This document shows, in pieces, positions 6,295 through 8,084 of a DNA stretch of 8,084 bases. How positions within the stretch are numbered: position 1 is the first letter of the stretch; each line of letters starts with the position of its first letter. The stretch covers positions 1-8,084 of the forward strand of contig JALVWL010000191.1 of NCBI GenBank assembly GCA_027034965.1, in the 5' to 3' direction. The position numbers and the translations under genes were made by a program. Below the pieces are notes generated by a model that searched no databases, was not told the origin of the DNA, and worked only from the letters and a program-made list of their open reading frames with translations. Source of the DNA: Candidatus Omnitrophota bacterium (lineage in GTDB: Bacteria > Omnitrophota > Gorgyraeia > S143-82).

Positions 6295-6457
6295 TGATGC
6301 AGCGGTAGATGAAGAATTAGAAACCTCTTCTGGAGAACCAGGAGGGTATAAGGCCTCTTTTCTGGATAGGATTCTGGATTTCTTCTATTTCTATGACTAT
6401 TACATAGCCATTTTGATTGTCTCTGGGCTCTTAGTATGGTTTGCGTTGAAAGGATAA
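6263..6457 (+). CDS. Small single-pass membrane protein, unrecognised
   Basis: A 64-residue frame beginning with ATG at 6263, inside the end of plsX (32-base overlap, different frame), preceded by GGAAGG (6254-6259) at slightly short spacing. The first 30 residues are polar and serine/acid rich (DAAVDEELETSSGEPGG). Then follows KASFLDRILDFFYFYDYY and a hydrophobic segment, YYIAILIVSGLLVWFALKG (about 46-62), that would make one C-terminal membrane span. I do not recognise a family. It is the last gene of the operon, ending 6 bases before the element at 6464. The membrane span and the tight coupling to plsX argue that it is real. Its short length and lack of homologue evidence keep confidence moderate. 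A role near lipid synthesis or at the membrane is inference from position only. Confidence 0.55.
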   Translation: MKRYSSVSGYSDAAVDEELETSSGEPGGYKASFLDRILDFFYFYDYYIAILIVSGLLVWFALKG

Positions 6458-6463
6458 GATGAA

Positions 6464-6478
6464 CCCAAATTATGCAAT
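6464..6478 (+). repeat. Left terminal inverted repeat of element copy 2
   Basis: CCCAAATTATGCAAT is repeated identically at 7840-7854 (copy 3). Its inverted partners are AATGCATAGTCCGGG at 6788-6802 and AATGTATAATCCGGG at 458-472. The shared end consensus is CCCRRATTATRCA, with one variant base in copy 2. Confidence 0.7.
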
Positions 6479-6572
6479 AGGGAATTAAAATATAATGGAG
6501 CTTGTTGTGGGACAAAGAAAAATAACTAAAAACTCAAAACGCAAAACTAAAAACCACAACTCAAGTTTTGAG

Positions 6573-6676
6573 AATGAAGGAGGGAGAAGGAAGCATGGAG
6601 GCTTCTTATTTACTAGGGTATCTTTCTTTCTTAGTAAAAAATTTCCTTCATTCTCCATGCTCCATTCTTCATTCTT
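6573..6676 (+). repeat. Hairpin of 7-bp units (element copy 2 core)
   Basis: The left arm has four 7-mers: AATGAAG, GAGGGAG, AAGGAAG and CATGGAG (6573-6600). The right arm has CTTCATT, CTCCATG, CTCCATT, CTTCATT and a partial CTT (6646-6676). Near the loop, TTTACTA (6610-6616) pairs with TAGTAAA (6632-6638). The left arm has one unit more than in copies 1 and 3. Confidence 0.75.
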
Positions 6677-6787
6677 AAGATTTAAATTTTAAGCTGTGGA
6701 TTTGACTTTTGAGATTTTAGATTTGAGTTTTATTTGGATGAGAAAAGAGAGGTTTGATTAACAGGGCGATGGAGGGTAAAGAATTCT

Positions 6788-6802
6788 AATGCATAGTCCG
6801 GG
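6788..6802 (+). repeat. Right terminal inverted repeat of element copy 2
   Basis: AATGCATAGTCCGGG is the inverted partner of 6464-6478 and differs at two positions from the copy 1 right end at 458-472. It is followed directly by ATGAA, the right-hand member of the proposed target duplication. Confidence 0.7.
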
Positions 6803-6827
6803 ATGAACTAATTTATTGGGAGGAAGT

Positions 6828-7838
6828 ATGCTTTTCTGGGTTATAAGAATATCCTTTGTATTACTTATGGTAGTGTTATGCAGGGCTATTGGCCTTCAAT
6901 TTGGTAATGAAGTCCTAGGGCTTTATGCAGGTATTGGATTGGGGGTCGTATTTGTACTGGTAGAGATATTTATGAAAAATGTATCTTTGAGGGGCCTTTC
7001 TTCGGTGGTCTTTGGTTCAATCCTTGGACTTGTTATGGCGAAGATAGTTCACGATATACTTGTCTCTATCCAAACAGACCCAATGGTTGTTAAGATTGCC
7101 ACGCCTATATTTACCTTCATATTCATATATATTGGTCTGACTTTTTCGCTAAAAAAGAAGGATGAGTTTGCTCTGGTTCTGCCGTATATAAGGTTTTCTC
7201 GAACTGAACGAGATGAGAGACCAGTGGTGGTAGATACCAGTGCAATAATAGACGGCAGGGTTTTTGATATCGCAAAGACTGGTTTCCTGAAAGCGAAATT
7301 GATAGTGCCCAGTTTTGTTATAGACGAACTCCAGCGCTTGGCCGATTCGCAGGACCACAATAAGCGACAGAAGGGTCGAATTGGACTCGATAGACTGAAT
7401 AAGGCGCAGAGAGAGATGGCAGTGGATATATATACAGATGATATAGCATCTGAAAAGGAGGTGGATGCAAAATTACTCCATCTGGCAAAGCTCCTGGATG
7501 CCTCACTTATTACGATGGACTATAACCTGGGCAGGGTTGCATCTTTGAAGGGAGTAAGGGTGCTGAATATAAATGACCTGATACTTGCGGTCCAGCCGAA
7601 TGTGGAGACAGGAGATGTCCTGACAAATATCAGGTTGATCCGCGAGGGCAAGGATAGTGGACAGGCAGTGGGTTATACGCCAGAGGGTATAATGGTAGTG
7701 GTTGAGAATGCAAGACATCTGCTTGGCAGGGCTGTTTCGGTTGAGGTATACAATGTCATCCAGACCCAATCCGGCAGGATAATCTTTGCGAAATTGTCCC
7801 AAAATAGACGCAGAAATAATTCAAGATCCAATTCTTAA
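6828..7838 (+). CDS. PIN/TRAM-domain membrane protein, YacL-like
   Basis: A 336-residue protein. It has four N-terminal membrane segments (about 4-22, 31-48, 57-79 and 88-107), a PIN-fold nuclease-like domain (about 132-255) and a C-terminal TRAM domain (about 262-324). PIN acidic residues are in place: Asp136 in VVVDTSAIIDGRVFD, Glu167 in PSFVIDELQRLADS, Asp213 in EVDAKLLHLA and Asp231 in LITMDYNL. TRAM features include GDVLTNIRLIREGKDSGQAVGY and GRAVSVEVYNVIQTQSGRIIFAKL. This is the architecture of Bacillus YacL, which is anchored to the membrane and presumed to bind or cut RNA; the cellular target is not established. The ATG at 6828 follows GGGAGGAAG (6818-6826); an in-frame TTG at 6816 overlaps that ribosome site and is rejected. 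In many bacteria ispD follows this gene; here element copy 3 begins 2 bases after the stop. Confidence 0.9.
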   Translation: MLFWVIRISFVLLMVVLCRAIGLQFGNEVLGLYAGIGLGVVFVLVEIFMKNVSLRGLSSVVFGSILGLVMAKIVHDILVSIQTDPMVVKIATPIFTFIFIYIGLTFSLKKKDEFALVLPYIRFSRTERDERPVVVDTSAIIDGRVFDIAKTGFLKAKLIVPSFVIDELQRLADSQDHNKRQKGRIGLDRLNKAQREMAVDIYTDDIASEKEVDAKLLHLAKLLDASLITMDYNLGRVASLKGVRVLNINDLILAVQPNVETGDVLTNIRLIREGKDSGQAVGYTPEGIMVVVENARHLLGRAVSVEVYNVIQTQSGRIIFAKLSQNRRRNNSRSNS

Positions 7839-7955
7839 ACCCAAATTATGCAATAGGAATTTGGGATATAATGGAACCCGTTGTGGAACAAATTAAAATA
7901 ACTAAAAACTAAAAACGTAAAACTAAAAACCACAACTCAAGTTTTGAGGATTGAG

Positions 7956-8044
7956 AAGGGAGAATGAAGCATGAAGGATTCTTATTTACTGAGATATGTT
8001 TCATTCTTAATAAAAAATTCCTCCATTCTCCATTCTGCATTCTT
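7956..8044 (+). repeat. Hairpin of 7-bp units (element copy 3 core)
   Basis: The left arm is AAGGGAG, AATGAAG, CATGAAG (7956-7976). The right arm is CTCCATT, CTCCATT, CTGCATT and a partial CTT (8021-8044), one unit shorter than in copies 1 and 2. Confidence 0.72.
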
Positions 8045-8054
8045 GATTGTTAAG

Positions 8055-8084
8055 AAGGGAGAACGGAGAAGGAAGAATGAAGGC
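8055..8084 (+). repeat. Second run of 7-bp units at the window end
   Basis: AAGGGAG, AACGGAG, AAGGAAG and AATGAAG follow one another from 8055 to 8082. This is the left-arm type of the element hairpin, only 10 bases after the right arm of copy 3 ended. It indicates a second, adjacent or nested hairpin whose other arm lies beyond the window. Confidence 0.6.

Larger units (their letters stand above)
6459..6807 (+). mobile_element. Complete palindromic MITE-like element, copy 2, with its 5-bp flanks
   Basis: The element proper spans 6464-6802 and is flanked by ATGAA at 6459-6463 and 6803-6807, a likely 5-bp target duplication. Its ends, CCCAAATTATGCAAT (6464-6478) and AATGCATAGTCCGGG (6788-6802), are inverted repeats matching at 11 of 15 positions. 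Inside, the A-rich left arm (about 6515-6560) pairs with a T-rich right arm (about 6696-6735), and a central hairpin lies at 6573-6676. The whole element is thus one long imperfect palindrome. It has no plausible transposase gene, so it would be non-autonomous; the transposase family is not identifiable. It fills nearly all of the 370-base gap between the small membrane protein and the PIN/TRAM gene. Confidence 0.65.
7840..8084 (+). repeat. Palindromic element, copy 3 (runs off the window)
   Basis: From 7840 the sequence matches copy 2 over the first 110 bases with only scattered differences, including CCCAAATTATGCAAT (7840-7854), a TATAAT (7867-7872), an A-rich arm and CACAACTCAAGTTTTGAG. 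Its central hairpin is at 7956-8044. The right terminal repeat is not reached. CCCAAATT (7840-7847) and AATTTGGG (7858-7865) form a perfect 8-bp inverted repeat that copy 2 lacks. The five bases before the end are TTAAA (7835-7839), which include the TAA stop of the PIN/TRAM gene and would be the left target duplication. It fills the remaining 246 bases; no gene is seen in it. Confidence 0.72.

Noticed and set aside
6468..6496. Promoter in the left end of element copies 2 and 3 (TATAAT at 6491-6496 and 7867-7872)
   Set aside because: The -10 match is perfect, but no acceptable -35 lies 16-18 bases upstream (AATTAT or similar), so it was not listed as a promoter.
6495..6692. A + strand open frame of 65 codons inside element copy 2
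   Set aside because: It lies wholly in the repeat, its product is low-complexity K/N/S/F residues from A-rich and hairpin sequence, and copy 3 does not preserve the frame.
6754..6782. Promoter for the PIN/TRAM gene (TTGATT with TAAAGA, 17 bases apart)
   Set aside because: The -10 matches only half of the consensus, and nothing else supports it. The gene may instead use read-through or another site in element copy 2.
344..8082. CRISPR-like or satellite array
   Set aside because: The 7-bp units are contiguous, with no spacers of regular length and no cas genes; they form inverted arms of an interspersed element.

Overview
This is a chromosomal segment of a bacterium with moderate GC, frequent AGG/AGA arginine and ATA isoleucine codons, and every supported gene on the + strand. 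The gene content is mostly housekeeping. The rsmD-coaD-yceD(DUF177)-rpmF-plsX order and a PIN/TRAM membrane protein are found across several phyla (Firmicutes-like, Omnitrophota/Nitrospirota-like lineages). No marker here fixes the taxon. A diderm candidate-phylum bacterium such as Omnitrophota is my low-confidence guess.

Layout: (1) 1-332, the 3' end of a family-2 glycosyltransferase gene. (2) 335-472, a shortened copy of an intergenic palindromic element whose distal end carries a sigma70-like promoter. (3) 502-6457, eleven tightly packed co-directional genes, probably one operon: nitroreductase, Nudix protein, undecaprenyl-diphosphatase UppP, second nitroreductase, exported DJ-1/PfpI-like protein, RsmD, CoaD, YceD/DUF177, ribosomal protein L32 (58 aa), PlsX and a small single-pass membrane protein. 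Gaps are 26 bases or less and several genes overlap. (4) 6464-6802, an apparently complete palindromic element with terminal inverted repeats and a 5-bp direct repeat (ATGAA) on each side. (5) 6828-7838, a YacL-like PIN/TRAM membrane protein. (6) 7840-8084, a third element copy running off the window.

The operon combines envelope-lipid functions (UppP recycles the undecaprenyl carrier; PlsX makes acyl-phosphate for phospholipid synthesis), coenzyme A synthesis (CoaD) and ribosome assembly (RsmD, YceD, L32). The front of the operon adds a less usual group of redox or detoxification-like genes.

The most notable non-gene content is the repeated element. It is a long imperfect palindrome with CCCRRATTATRCA-type ends, a central hairpin whose two arms are built from the same 7-bp unit (consensus AATGRAG on one arm, its complement on the other), and copies placed directly after stop codons in the same orientation. 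It looks like a non-autonomous MITE-like element that may also shape mRNA 3' ends or supply promoters. I recognise no described family name for it.
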